A DNA stretch of 64,000 nt, taken from the NCBI RefSeq assembly GCF_008123425.1, contig NZ_VSSS01000059.1:1-64000 (forward strand), in the 5' to 3' direction. Made by a program: the position numbers and the translations under genes. A model generated the notes under the pieces. The model did not search any database. It was given only the letters and a program-made list of their open reading frames with translations, and had not been told where the DNA came from. Origin of the DNA: Bradyrhizobium rifense. GTDB lineage: Bacteria > Pseudomonadota > Alphaproteobacteria > Rhizobiales > Xanthobacteraceae. Positions 35,019 to 44,190 of this stretch are shown here, in pieces. The stretch's first letter is position 1, and each line of letters begins with the position of its first letter.

Positions 35019-35861
35019 TCAATTCAGCCAGAGTCGCGGCAGCGCCGCACCGGTGCGCGCCAGCACGGCCATCATGTCGGCGCGCAAACGCGCCGCATCT
35101 TGGGCACAGAACCGCGCCATTGCAAAGCCATTCCAGGCCGAGATTCCGACCTCGCCGGCGAAACTATCCGATGCCTCACGAATGCGCTCGACCAGTGCCT
35201 CGTCGCCGGGCACGATCAGGGCCGTGCCGATCGCAGCACCCGCCTTGGCAACCGCCGATCGCGCGAGCTTTGCGCCGATATTGCCGTCGAGCCGGATGGT
35301 CTCGGCAAAGACCAGCCTGCCGCCACGGCGCAACCGCCAGCGGTCGACGAATTCGCCCTGCTCCATACGCTCGCCCATCGCGGTGCGGCCGAATACGACA
35401 ATTTCACAAAGCAGGAGCGAGGCAGCATCATCGAGTTCGATGTCGAAGCGGCGATGAACCCGGGCGCGATCGAACAGGATCGTCTCCTGGGGCAACCAGC
35501 CGAGATGCGCGCCGGCCGCAACCTTCAAGGAAATATTGAGCTGCGCTGCCGCGCCCGGCGCGCGATAGACCTTTTCCGCGGCCGCCGTGGTCAGCGTCAA
35601 ACGCGCAGCGTCGGCGGCCGAGATCTCGATGTCGAAGCGATCGCCGCCGGCGACGCCGCCGGCCGTGTTGACGAACACACCGGACAGGCCGTCATCCTCC
35701 GGCGAGGGGAAGCGCACGCGGAGCGAGCCGGATTCATGCAAGACGCCGCGCCGCGTCACGCCGTCGCGCGCGTGCACGTCGAAGCGCACCGCACCGCGGG
35801 CACGGTTGGCTTCGAACACCGAAGATGTCGCCAAAGATGTGACCAAGGCGTCGCTGCGCAT
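35019..35861 (-). CDS. ureD: Urease accessory protein UreD
   Basis: A 280-residue scaffold protein for urease maturation (UreH in some species). Recognisable segments: NTAGGVAGGDRFDIEISA, TTAAAEKVYRA, LGWLPQETILFDRARVHRRFDIEL and GRTAMGE. It starts with GGGGGAG just upstream of the ATG and follows urtE after 51 bases on the same strand, so import and hydrolysis genes can form one transcript. Confidence 0.94.
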   Translation of the reverse strand: MRSDALVTSLATSSVFEANRARGAVRFDVHARDGVTRRGVLHESGSLRVRFPSPEDDGLSGVFVNTAGGVAGGDRFDIEISAADAARLTLTTAAAEKVYRAPGAAAQLNISLKVAAGAHLGWLPQETILFDRARVHRRFDIELDDAASLLLCEIVVFGRTAMGERMEQGEFVDRWRLRRGGRLVFAETIRLDGNIGAKLARSAVAKAGAAIGTALIVPGDEALVERIREASDSFAGEVGISAWNGFAMARFCAQDAARLRADMMAVLARTGAALPRLWLN

Positions 35862-35912
35862 CCGTCTCCCCCAGCCGGCCGCGGCAGGATCTTTAGCCTA
35901 CGATTACCCGGC

Positions 35913-36608
35913 TTACAGCGCCATCTGGCGGCTGATCTCGCTGGCGTCGAGATTGGAGCGGTCGCAGGTGAACTTCACCGCGCCGCGATCCATCACCGCG
36001 AAACTGTCGCCGAGCTCGCAGGCAAAGTCGAGATATTGTTCGACCAGCACGATGGCGATGTTGCCGAGGTTGCGCAAGTAAGAGATGGCCCGGCCGATGT
36101 CCTTGATGATCGAGGGCTGGATGCCCTCGGTCGGCTCGTCGAGCAATAGCAGCTTTGGCCGCATCACCAGCGCACGCCCGATCGCCAGCTGTTGCTGCTG
36201 GCCGCCGGAGAGATCGCCACCGCGCCGACCGAGCATGGACTCCAGCACCGGAAACAACGAGAACACGTCGTCCGGGATGTGCTTGTCCTCGCGCTTGAGC
36301 GGGCCGAAGCCGGTTTTGAGGTTCTCCTCGACCGTCAGAAGCGGAAAGATCTCGCGGCCCTGCGGCACGAAGCCGATGCCCTTGCGCGCCCGCTCATAGG
36401 GCTTGAGGCCCGTGATGTCGCTGCCGTCGAACACGATCGCGCCCGAGGAGATCGGATATTGCCCGACCATGGCGCGCAGCAGCGAGGTCTTGCCGACGCC
36501 GTTACGCCCGAGCACGCACGTCACCTTGCCCGGCTCGGCCGCGATCGAGACACCGCGCAGCGCCTGAGCCGCACCGTAGAACAGGTTGATGTCCTTGACC
36601 TCAAGCAT
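35913..36608 (-). CDS. urtE: Urea ABC transporter ATPase UrtE
   Basis: A 231-residue LivF-type ATPase. Walker A GRNGVGKTSL near 34-43, signature LSGGQQQQLAIGRAL, Walker B LLLLDEPTEGIQPS. The IQPS variation and FYGAAQALRGVSI are typical of UrtE. It energises high-affinity urea uptake together with UrtD. Three bases separate it from urtD. Confidence 0.94.
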   Translation of the reverse strand: MLEVKDINLFYGAAQALRGVSIAAEPGKVTCVLGRNGVGKTSLLRAMVGQYPISSGAIVFDGSDITGLKPYERARKGIGFVPQGREIFPLLTVEENLKTGFGPLKREDKHIPDDVFSLFPVLESMLGRRGGDLSGGQQQQLAIGRALVMRPKLLLLDEPTEGIQPSIIKDIGRAISYLRNLGNIAIVLVEQYLDFACELGDSFAVMDRGAVKFTCDRSNLDASEISRQMAL

Positions 36609-36611
36609 TGC

Positions 36612-37373
36612 TCAGCGCCCCAGATACACTTCGATGACCCGCTCGTTGGACGAGACCTGGTCGATGGTTCCTTCGGCGAGCACCGTGCCTTCATGCAGGC
36701 AGGTCACCTTGACCCCGAGCTCGCGCACGAACGTCATGTCGTGCTCGACCACCATGACCGTATGGGTCTTGTTGATCTCCTTGAGCAGCTCGGCAGTGAG
36801 ATGCGTCTCGACGTCGGTCATCCCTGCGACGGGCTCGTCGACGAGGAGCAGTTTTGGGTCCTGCGCCAGCAGCATGCCGATCTCGAGCCATTGCTTCTGG
36901 CCGTGGCTGAGGCTGCCGGCGAGGCGGTTGCGGGCGTCGGTGAGGCGGATCGTCTCCAGCACCTTGTCGATACGCTCCGACTCCGCCCTGCTGCCGCGCC
37001 AGAACAGCGTGCCCTTGACGCTGTGATCGACATTGAGCGCGAGCAGGAGGTTGTCGTGCACGGTCTGGCTTTCGAACACCGTCGGCTTCTGGAATTTGCG
37101 GCCGATGCCGAGCTCGGCGATGCGGGTCTCGTCCAGCCGCGTCAGGTCGGTGACGCCGTCGAACAGCACCGTACCCTCGTCCGGCTTGGTCTTGCCCGTG
37201 ATGATGTCCATCATGGTGGTCTTGCCGGCGCCGTTCGGGCCGATGATGGCGCGCATCTCGCCCGGCGCGAGCGTCAGCGACAGATTGTTGATGGCGTGGA
37301 AGCCGTCGAACGAGACGTGCACGCCGTCGAGATAGAGCATCGCGGAGGTCGCGCGGGTATCCATGACGTTCAT
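36612..37373 (-). CDS. urtD: Urea ABC transporter ATPase UrtD
   Basis: About 253 residues, LivG-type. Walker A GPNGAGKTTMMDIITGKT, signature LSHGQKQWLEIGMLL, Walker B LLLVDEPVAGMTD. The H-G-Q-K-Q-W signature is characteristic of UrtD. I choose the ATG six bases upstream of which lies the urtC stop; GGAG precedes it by about 8 bases, and the further upstream frame duplicates the end of urtC. Confidence 0.94.
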   Translation of the reverse strand: MNVMDTRATSAMLYLDGVHVSFDGFHAINNLSLTLAPGEMRAIIGPNGAGKTTMMDIITGKTKPDEGTVLFDGVTDLTRLDETRIAELGIGRKFQKPTVFESQTVHDNLLLALNVDHSVKGTLFWRGSRAESERIDKVLETIRLTDARNRLAGSLSHGQKQWLEIGMLLAQDPKLLLVDEPVAGMTDVETHLTAELLKEINKTHTVMVVEHDMTFVRELGVKVTCLHEGTVLAEGTIDQVSSNERVIEVYLGR

Positions 37374-37378
37374 GACCG

Positions 37379-38542
37379 CTACTCCGCCATCTTGGGTTCG
37401 GTGACGCCGTCTTCGGCCGCCGCGCTCGCCGCTACTGGGCGTTTCTCTCTCGACGCTTCCCGCCATGCATTGAAGGTGCCGACGATGCCCTTGGGCAGCA
37501 GCAGCGTCACCAGGATGAACAGCGCACCCAGCATGAACAGCCAGTACGGCGCCAGCACGCCGGAGGTGAAGAAGGTCTTGGCATAGTTGACGACGATGGC
37601 GCCGAGCGCCGCGCCGACCAGCGTGCCGCGGCCGCCGACCGCGACCCAGATCACCGCCTCGATCGAATTGCCAGGTGCGAATTCGCTCGGATTGATGATG
37701 CCGACCTGCGGCACATAGAGCGCACCGGCGACGCCGGCCATGCAGGCCGACAGCGTGAATACGAACAGCTTGTAGGATTCGACGCGGTAGCCGAGGAAGC
37801 GGCTGCGCGATTCCGCATCCCGGATCGCGATCAGCACCTTGCCAAGCTTGGAGGACACGACCGCGCGGCAGATCAGGAAGCTGACGATCAGGCCGAGGCA
37901 GCTCAGCATGAACAGGGCGCCGCGGGTACCTTCGGCCTGCACGTTGAAGCCGAGGATATCCTTGAAGTCAGTCATGCCGTTGTTGCCGCCGAAGCCGAAA
38001 TCGTTGCGGAAGAAGGCGAGCAGCAGCGCATAGGTCATCGCCTGCGTGATGATCGACAGATACACGCCGGTGACGCGGGAGCGAAAGGCGAGCCAGCCGA
38101 AGCAGAAGGCGAGCAGGCCGGGCGCGAACAGCACCATCAACGCGGCGAACCAGAACATGTCGAAGCCGTGCCAGTACCACGGCAATTTCGAGTAGTTCAG
38201 GAACACCATGAAGTCGGGCAAAATTGGATTGCCGTAGACGCCGCGGGTGCCGATCTGCCGCATCAGGTACATGCCCATGGCGTAGCCGCCGAGCGCGAAG
38301 AAAGCACCGTGGCCAAGCGAGAGGATGCCGCAATAGCCCCAGATCAGGTCGATCGACAGCGCGAGGATGGCGTAGCAGACATACTTGCCCCAGAGCGCGA
38401 CGAGGTAGGTCGGCACCTGGAAGAAAGAGCCGGCGGGCAGCAACAGATTGGACAGCGGGATCAGCACGCCCAGCGCGGCAACAGCCAACAGGAATATCGT
38501 TGCGCCGCGGTCCAGCGATCGCGTCAGCATGTGAGGGGTCAT
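37379..38542 (-). CDS. urtC: Urea ABC transporter permease UrtC
   Basis: A 387-residue LivM-type permease with about nine to ten membrane helices (ILALSIDLIWGYCGILSLGHGAFFALGGYAMGMYL is the conserved N-terminal core; AVGGRGTLVGAALGAIVVNYAKT the C-terminal one). The ~30-residue C-terminal tail is hydrophilic. Its start overlaps the urtB stop by four bases. Confidence 0.94.
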   Translation of the reverse strand: MTPHMLTRSLDRGATIFLLAVAALGVLIPLSNLLLPAGSFFQVPTYLVALWGKYVCYAILALSIDLIWGYCGILSLGHGAFFALGGYAMGMYLMRQIGTRGVYGNPILPDFMVFLNYSKLPWYWHGFDMFWFAALMVLFAPGLLAFCFGWLAFRSRVTGVYLSIITQAMTYALLLAFFRNDFGFGGNNGMTDFKDILGFNVQAEGTRGALFMLSCLGLIVSFLICRAVVSSKLGKVLIAIRDAESRSRFLGYRVESYKLFVFTLSACMAGVAGALYVPQVGIINPSEFAPGNSIEAVIWVAVGGRGTLVGAALGAIVVNYAKTFFTSGVLAPYWLFMLGALFILVTLLLPKGIVGTFNAWREASREKRPVAASAAAEDGVTEPKMAE

Positions 38543-40149
38543 GCTTCCACCGCACGGCCCTTGAGCGCGAACAGGCCGCGCGGCCGCTTTTGAATGAACA
38601 GGATGATCAGAACCAGGATCGCGATCTTGCCGAGCACGGCGCCGGCGACCGGTTCCAGGAATTTGTTGGCGATACCGAGCGTGAAGGCGCCGACCAGGGT
38701 GCCCCAGAGATTGCCGACCCCGCCGAACACCACGACCATGAAACTGTCGATGATGTAGCTCTGGCCGAGATTGGGGCTGACATTGTCGATCTGCGACAGC
38801 GCCACGCCGGCGATGCCGGCGATGCCCGAGCCGAGCCCGAAGGTCAGCGCGTCGACACGCGAGGTGGCGATGCCCATCGAGGCCGCCATGCGACGGTTCT
38901 GCGTCACCGCGCGCATCTCGAGCCCAAGCGCAGTGTAGCGCAGCATCGCGAGCAGGATCATGAACACCGCGAGTGTGAAAACGAGGATCCAGAGCCGGTT
39001 ATAGGTGATGGTGATCTGGCCGAGATCGAACGCGCCGCTCATCCAGGAGGGGTTACCGACCTCGCGGTTGGTCGGGCCGAACATGGTGCGCACCGCCTGC
39101 TGCAGAACCAGCGACAGGCCCCAGGTCGCAAGCAGCGTCTCCAGCGGCCGGCCATAGAGGAAGCGGATGATGCTGCGCTCGATCAGCACGCCGATGGCGC
39201 CGGCGACGAGGAAGGCGAGCGGCACGGCGATCAGCAGCGAATAGTCGAACAGAGCGGGATAGCGGGTGCGGATCACCTCCTGCACCACGAAGGTGGTGTA
39301 GGCTCCGATCATCACCATCTCGCCATGGGCCATGTTGATGACGCCCATCACGCCGAAGGTGATAGCGAGCCCAATCGCGGCGAGCAGCAGCACCGAACCG
39401 AGCGACAGCCCGTACCAGGCATTCTGCACCGAGGACCAGACCGCCAGCGAGCTCTGAATCGAGCTGATGGCGCTCGCGGCAGCCTTTGCGACAGAGGGCG
39501 GTTGGTCGGTGCCGATGTCGGACAGCAACGCCAGCGCTTCCTGATCGCCGCGCGCCTTGATGGTGGCAACGGCCTCGAGCTTCTGCACTTCGGTGGCGTC
39601 GGACTTGAACAGCAGGATGGCGGCGCGCGCGTCACCGAGCGCGGTCTTGACCGATTTGTTGGTTTCCTTGGCGAGCGCACCTTCAACCGGCTCGAGCGCG
39701 GTCTCCTCATGCGACTTGAAGACGGACTGCGCGGCCTGGAGCCGCGCGCCGAGATCGGGCGACTGCAGCGTCAGGCTGCCGAGCGCAGCATCGACGCTGC
39801 GGCGCAGGCGGTTGTTGAGGCGGACGGCGCTGGCGCTATCGGGCACGCTGGCCACGGGCTCGCCGGTCGCGGCGTCAATTGACTTGCCGTCGGTGCCGGT
39901 GACGTAAACCTTCTTGCTGTCCGGATCGGCCATCAGGCGGCCGTCCTGGAGCGCGCTGATGATGGGGAAAGCCAGCTTGTTGCCGCTGCTGGCGACCACG
40001 CCGATCGCTTCGTCCGTATCGGAGTAATCGTCGTTGGCAAATTTGGCGACCGCATCCTCGAACGGACCGGCAAAGGCCGGCAGTGCGAACGCGATCAGGA
40101 ATAGCGAGAGGACAAAGGTGCAGAGACGAGCGGACAAATTGGTTGGCAC
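38539..40149 (-). CDS. urtB: Urea ABC transporter permease UrtB with long periplasmic N-terminal domain
   Basis: A 536-residue permease. A signal-like segment (LFLIAFALPAFAG) is followed by ~220 residues outside the membrane, rich in alanine and charged residues (SADA-type helices, LQSPDLGARLQAAQSVFKSHEE), then a LivH-type core with GLAITFGVMGVINMAHGEMVMIGAYTTFV and GSGIAGIAGVALSQIDNVSPNLG. Such an N-terminal addition is usual in UrtB and absent from LivH; its function is unclear. It lies 82 bases after urtA. Confidence 0.93.
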   Translation of the reverse strand: MPTNLSARLCTFVLSLFLIAFALPAFAGPFEDAVAKFANDDYSDTDEAIGVVASSGNKLAFPIISALQDGRLMADPDSKKVYVTGTDGKSIDAATGEPVASVPDSASAVRLNNRLRRSVDAALGSLTLQSPDLGARLQAAQSVFKSHEETALEPVEGALAKETNKSVKTALGDARAAILLFKSDATEVQKLEAVATIKARGDQEALALLSDIGTDQPPSVAKAAASAISSIQSSLAVWSSVQNAWYGLSLGSVLLLAAIGLAITFGVMGVINMAHGEMVMIGAYTTFVVQEVIRTRYPALFDYSLLIAVPLAFLVAGAIGVLIERSIIRFLYGRPLETLLATWGLSLVLQQAVRTMFGPTNREVGNPSWMSGAFDLGQITITYNRLWILVFTLAVFMILLAMLRYTALGLEMRAVTQNRRMAASMGIATSRVDALTFGLGSGIAGIAGVALSQIDNVSPNLGQSYIIDSFMVVVFGGVGNLWGTLVGAFTLGIANKFLEPVAGAVLGKIAILVLIILFIQKRPRGLFALKGRAVEA

Positions 40150-40231
40150 TGTGGATCACCCCGGCAGAAGTGGGGAGAAGACGGCGGAATAGCCGTCTTC
40201 TCCCATTGTGCAGTCGAAAGTCAGATCCGGA

Positions 40232-41554
40232 TCAGGAGCCGGAGCCGAGGCACTTGTTGGTCTTGGTGTTGAAGTTGCCGCACTTCTTGCCGACCCAATC
40301 GCCGATCAGGTCCTTGGAGCCGTCGAGCTCCTTCGACCAGGCGTCGCCCGCGACGAGACCCGGGGTCTTCCAGACCACGTCGAACTGGCCGTTGCCCTTG
40401 ATCTCGCCGATGAACACCGGCTTGGTGATGTGGTGGTTCGGCAGCATCTTCGAGGTGCCACCGGTCAGGTTCGCAGCCTCGATGCCGGGAAGCGCGTCGA
40501 TCACCTTGTCCGGATCGGTCGACTTCACCTTCTCGACGGCCTTGATCCACATGTTGAAGCCGATCACGTGAGCTTCCATCGGATCGTTGGTCGTGCGCCT
40601 CGGGTTCTTGGTGTAGGCCTGCCAGTCCTTGATGAACTTCTCGTTCGCGGGGGTCTTGATCGACTCGAAGTAGTTCCAGGCGGCGAGATGGCCGACCAGC
40701 GGCTTGGTGTCGATGCCGGCGAGTTCTTCCTCACCCACCGAGAACGCGACCACCGGGATGTCCTTCGCCTTGATGCCCTGGTTGCCGAGCTCCTTGTAGA
40801 AGGGGACGTTGGCGTCGCCGTTGATGGTCGAGACCACCGCCGTCTTCTTGCCGGCCGAGCCGAACTTCTTGATGTCGGCCACGATCGTCTGCCAGTCGGA
40901 GTGACCGAACGGCGTGTAGTTGATCATGATGTCTTCCTGGGCGACACCCTTGGACTTCAGGTAGGCTTCCAGGATCTTGTTGGTGGTGCGCGGATAGACG
41001 TAGTCGGTGCCCGCGAGCACCCAGCGCTTCACCTTCTCGTCCTTCATCAGATAGTCGACGGCCGGGATCGCTTGCTGGTTCGGCGCCGCACCGGTGTAGA
41101 ACACGTTACGCTCGGACTCTTCGCCCTCGTACTGCACGGGGTAGAACAGGATGTTGTTGAGCTCCTTGAACACCGGCAGCACCGACTTGCGCGACACCGA
41201 GGTCCAGCAGCCGAACACGACCGAGACCTTGTCCTTGGTGATCAGTTCGCGCGCCTTCTCGGCGAACAGCGGCCAGTTCGAGGCGGGGTCGACGACGACG
41301 GCCTCGAGCTTCTTGCCGAGTACGCCGCCCTTCTTGTTCTGCTCGTCGATCAGGAAAAGGATGGTGTCCTTCAGCGTGGTTTCGCTGATGGCCATGGTGC
41401 CGGAGAGGGAGTGCAGGACGCCGACCTTGATGGTGTCGTCCGCGGCTTTGGCACCGGAAATGGACGCCAGACCGAGCATCAGTCCGGTGGTCGCGGCGAG
41501 AACGCCGCGGCGGCTAAATGACGCCGCTATATCGTGAATGGATTTGGTAGGCAT
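40232..41554 (-). CDS. urtA: Urea-binding periplasmic protein UrtA
   Basis: About 440 residues. The N-terminus has a twin-arginine signal (FSRRGVLAATTGLMLGLASISGAKA), so it is probably exported folded by Tat, and then the LivK-type binding fold: VGVLHSLSGTMAISETTLKD, FGCWTSVSRKSVLPVFKELN, FYPVQYEGEESERNV and GTDYVYPRTTN are UrtA hallmarks. The chosen ATG has GGGAGA about 10 bases upstream; the longer frame is not signal-like. First gene of the whole urea cluster, behind a sigma-54 type site. Confidence 0.95.
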   Translation of the reverse strand: MPTKSIHDIAASFSRRGVLAATTGLMLGLASISGAKAADDTIKVGVLHSLSGTMAISETTLKDTILFLIDEQNKKGGVLGKKLEAVVVDPASNWPLFAEKARELITKDKVSVVFGCWTSVSRKSVLPVFKELNNILFYPVQYEGEESERNVFYTGAAPNQQAIPAVDYLMKDEKVKRWVLAGTDYVYPRTTNKILEAYLKSKGVAQEDIMINYTPFGHSDWQTIVADIKKFGSAGKKTAVVSTINGDANVPFYKELGNQGIKAKDIPVVAFSVGEEELAGIDTKPLVGHLAAWNYFESIKTPANEKFIKDWQAYTKNPRRTTNDPMEAHVIGFNMWIKAVEKVKSTDPDKVIDALPGIEAANLTGGTSKMLPNHHITKPVFIGEIKGNGQFDVVWKTPGLVAGDAWSKELDGSKDLIGDWVGKKCGNFNTKTNKCLGSGS

Positions 41555-41630
41555 GGATGTATCATCTCCCTGACGCAGACGTGAAAAACGCTGCGAAACG
41601 GCCCCACGGCCGCCTGCGATTAACGGAATC

Positions 41631-41645
41631 GCAAGAACCATGCCA
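41631..41645 (-). promoter_or_regulatory. Sigma-54 (RpoN) type promoter for urtA
   Basis: The minus strand reads TGGCATGGTTCTTGC, matching the -24/-12 consensus TGGCACGRNNNTTGC in every fixed position but one (T for C), with correct spacing. Transcription would start near 41620, about 65 bases before the urtA ATG. Urea uptake and urease genes are commonly NtrC/RpoN-controlled under nitrogen limitation, which fits. Confidence 0.6.
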
Positions 41646-42058
41646 TGGGCTGGGCACCTGCCAAGTGATTGGTCAGTCTAGACAATTTCGCCGCAATCAA
41701 ACTTTAGCCGCAGTCTGATTGCTCAAAACTTGGGCGAAGAAAATGTATGCTTCTGCGGCATCCAGTTTATTTTTTGAGCAAAACGCCGCTACTGGCTAAA
41801 ATTCCGGCATAACTATTTTTGCACTGCAATCGACGCCAGGTGAACGCCTGCCTTGAAACCGCCGCGTCAATGTTCCATATGATGCAGGAGATCGCTTGCG
41901 AATCGAGCGGTCGTTGCGAGCCGCGTGTTCTTAAGCCCTCTACGGGCGTCTGGCTTGCCCCATATCTCCCAAGCCATCCGACACCCCAAACACGCAGGTG
42001 TCTTCTCGACACCCCTTTGCGCGTGCCCCGCTGATTGCGCCGGGCGCCCGCTTTTGAC
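41646..42058. other. Long divergent intergenic region between urtA and the DEAD-box helicase gene
   Basis: The non-coding space totals about 500 bases and is AT-richer than its flanks. An inverted repeat GCAATCA...TGATTGC (41693-41699 and 41716-41722) lies 48-77 bases upstream of the sigma-54 site, where an enhancer-binding activator such as NtrC could bind, although it is not a clear NtrC consensus. The helicase side has a C-rich ~150-base stretch with the small stem AAGCCC/GGGCG near 41931-41960, and no ribosome site before the helicase ATG, which suggests a structured leader. I see no coding frame that looks real. Confidence 0.45.
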
Positions 42059-43615
42059 ATGAAAAGAGCCCCTCTTTTGACTTCCTTTCAGGACTTCGGC
42101 CTCGCTGAACCCATCGCACGTGCGCTCGCCGAAGAGAATTACGTCACCCCCACCCCCATCCAGGCCCAGACGATTCCCACGGCGCTGACCGGCCGCGACG
42201 TCGTCGGCATCGCCCAGACCGGCACCGGCAAGACCGCGTCCTTTGCGCTGCCGATCCTGCATCGCCTGCTGGAGAACCGCATCAAGCTGCAGCCCAAGAC
42301 CTGTCGTGTGCTGGTGCTGTCACCCACTCGCGAGCTTTCGGGGCAGATCCTCGACAGCTTCAACGCCTATGGCCGCCACATCCGCCTGTCCTCGACGCTC
42401 GCCATCGGCGGCGTGCCGATGGGCCGTCAGGTCCGCTCATTGATGCAGGGCGTCGAGGTGCTGGTCGCCACCCCCGGTCGCCTGCTCGACCTCGTGCAGA
42501 GCAACGGGCTGAAGCTTGGCAGCGTCGAATTCCTCGTGCTCGACGAAGCCGACCGCATGCTCGACATGGGCTTTATCAACGACATCCGCAAAATCGTCGC
42601 CAAGTTGCCGATCAAGCGGCAGACGCTGTTCTTCTCGGCCACCATGCCGAAGGACATCGCAGAGCTCGCCGACTCCATGCTGCGTGATCCCGCCCGCGTC
42701 GCGGTGACCCCGGTCTCTTCGACCGTGGAGCGCATCCAGCAGCGCATCATCCAAGTCGACTTCTCGGCCAAGCCGGCGTTTCTCGCCAAGCTACTGAAGC
42801 AGGAGCAGGTCAACCGCGCGTTGGTCTTTACCCGCACCAAGCACGGCGCCGACAAGGTCGTAAAGACGCTTGAGAAGGCCGGTATCGCCGCCAGCGCCAT
42901 CCATGGCAACAAGTCGCAGAACCATCGCGAACGGACGTTAGCCCAGTTCCGCACAGGCGAGATCCGCACGCTGGTCGCCACCGACATCGCCGCCCGCGGT
43001 ATCGATGTCGACGGTATCACCCACGTCATCAATTTCGACCTGCCGAACGTGCCCGAGACCTATGTGCACCGCATCGGCCGCACCGCGCGGGCCGGCGCCG
43101 AAGGCACCGCGATTTCGCTGGTCGCCGGCGGCGAGGAGCTCAGCTATCTCCGCGACATCGAGCGGCTGATCAAGGTGGCACTGCCGCGCGAGGATCTGCG
43201 CACTGATGCCGGCCGCCGCGATGCGGGCGCTCCCCCGCAGCAGCAGCAACGGCAGGGTCGCCCCGGCCGCCCAGGCCAGCGCCCGCAAGGCGCAAGGCAT
43301 GGTGAGGGACGCCACGGCGACGGCCGACGTGGTGACGAAAGGCGCAGCGACGGACGGCATAGCGCCGGCAAGCAGGGCGACGGAAGGCCCGGCGAAGGTC
43401 GGCATGTTGACGGACGGCCTGGCAATAGCCAGAAGGTCTCCAAGGGATCTCGCCCCCAAAGGTCTGGTGGCAAGTCGCACTCTTCGTCAAACGACCGACC
43501 GGAGCAGCGTTCCGCGCATAGCGCGGGCAAGCCTGATGGGATACAAGGCGTTGCCTTTTTGCGCCGCGAGAGTCGGCCGATGGGCCAACCGACCCGCAAA
43601 CCCTATTCGCACTAG
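42059..43615 (+). CDS. DEAD-box RNA helicase (RhlE-like) with basic Gly/Arg-rich tail
   Basis: A 518-residue ATP-dependent RNA helicase. All core motifs are present: the Q motif (YVTPTPIQAQTIP), AQTGTGKT, PTREL, TPGR, DEAD (VLDEADRMLDMGF), SAT, ATDIAARGIDVDG and HRIGRTARAG. The last ~120 residues are a low-complexity tail of Gly, Arg, Asp and His with loosely repeated G-D-G-R-x-G units, which in RhlE/CsdA relatives increases RNA affinity. It is followed after 23 bases by an IF-1 gene and then a cold-shock gene, suggesting a role in RNA unfolding at low temperature. Confidence 0.93.
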   Translation: MKRAPLLTSFQDFGLAEPIARALAEENYVTPTPIQAQTIPTALTGRDVVGIAQTGTGKTASFALPILHRLLENRIKLQPKTCRVLVLSPTRELSGQILDSFNAYGRHIRLSSTLAIGGVPMGRQVRSLMQGVEVLVATPGRLLDLVQSNGLKLGSVEFLVLDEADRMLDMGFINDIRKIVAKLPIKRQTLFFSATMPKDIAELADSMLRDPARVAVTPVSSTVERIQQRIIQVDFSAKPAFLAKLLKQEQVNRALVFTRTKHGADKVVKTLEKAGIAASAIHGNKSQNHRERTLAQFRTGEIRTLVATDIAARGIDVDGITHVINFDLPNVPETYVHRIGRTARAGAEGTAISLVAGGEELSYLRDIERLIKVALPREDLRTDAGRRDAGAPPQQQQRQGRPGRPGQRPQGARHGEGRHGDGRRGDERRSDGRHSAGKQGDGRPGEGRHVDGRPGNSQKVSKGSRPQRSGGKSHSSSNDRPEQRSAHSAGKPDGIQGVAFLRRESRPMGQPTRKPYSH

Positions 43616-43638
43616 CCGTCCACGACCTGGAGAAATTC

Positions 43639-43926
43639 ATGGCTAAGGAAGAGCTGATCCAGTTCGAAGGACTGGTCACCGAAATCCTCCCCGACGCGCG
43701 CTACCGCGTGCAGCTCGACGCCGGGCACGAGATCGTCGCCTACACCGCCGGCAAGATGAAGAAGAACCGCATCAAGACGCTGGCGGGAGACCGTGTGACG
43801 GTGGAGATGTCGCCCTACGACCTCGAAAAGGGCCGGCTGATTTTCCGCCACAAGGACGAACGCCCCAGTGGCGTGGGTGGACCTCCCCGTCCCGGACAGC
43901 GCGGCGGTCAGTTCCGTCGCCGCTAA
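43639..43926 (+). CDS. infA: Translation initiation factor IF-1, C-terminally extended
   Basis: A 95-residue S1/OB-fold protein: MAKEELIQFEGLVTEILPDARYRV, then GHEIVAYTAGKMKKNRIKTLAGDRVTVEMSPYDLEKGRLIFRHK. The core aligns over the full 72-residue IF-1; about 23 extra residues rich in Gly, Pro and Arg follow (ending QRGGQFRRR). It binds the 30S A site during initiation. The helicase neighbour and the added basic tail suggest a second, specialised IF-1 copy, but I cannot see whether another exists elsewhere in the genome. Confidence 0.9.
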   Translation: MAKEELIQFEGLVTEILPDARYRVQLDAGHEIVAYTAGKMKKNRIKTLAGDRVTVEMSPYDLEKGRLIFRHKDERPSGVGGPPRPGQRGGQFRRR

Positions 43927-43970
43927 TCAGTTTCGCGCAAGCGCGGAACTAAAATGCTGGCCTGTATGCT

Positions 43971-43997
43971 GATCCGCCGCGCAAATCGCGGCGGATC
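43971..43997. terminator. Perfect 11-bp hairpin after infA
   Basis: GATCCGCCGCG and CGCGGCGGATC pair fully around CAAAT, 45 bases past the infA stop. It is followed by A residues rather than T residues, so it is not a classic intrinsic terminator; it may stabilise the 3' end of the helicase-infA message or act with Rho. Confidence 0.5.
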
Positions 43998-44190
43998 AAA
44001 AAATCGTGCGCGTCAGGATTGTTTTGGTGCCTTATTTCCAATAAAATCCGCTAATCGATTTTCGGCCGGACGACATTAGCATCCACCGGTACAGCCGGTT
44101 CAGACACGCTGACGACCCTTCCAGAAATTCGATCTAACCTGCCTGCGCAAGCGGGCTCTTACATTGTGTATCTGAGAAGGAACTACCCCC

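Noticed and set aside
43971..43997. Calling the infA hairpin a full intrinsic terminator
   Set aside because: The stem is perfect but followed by A residues, with no T run in either direction.
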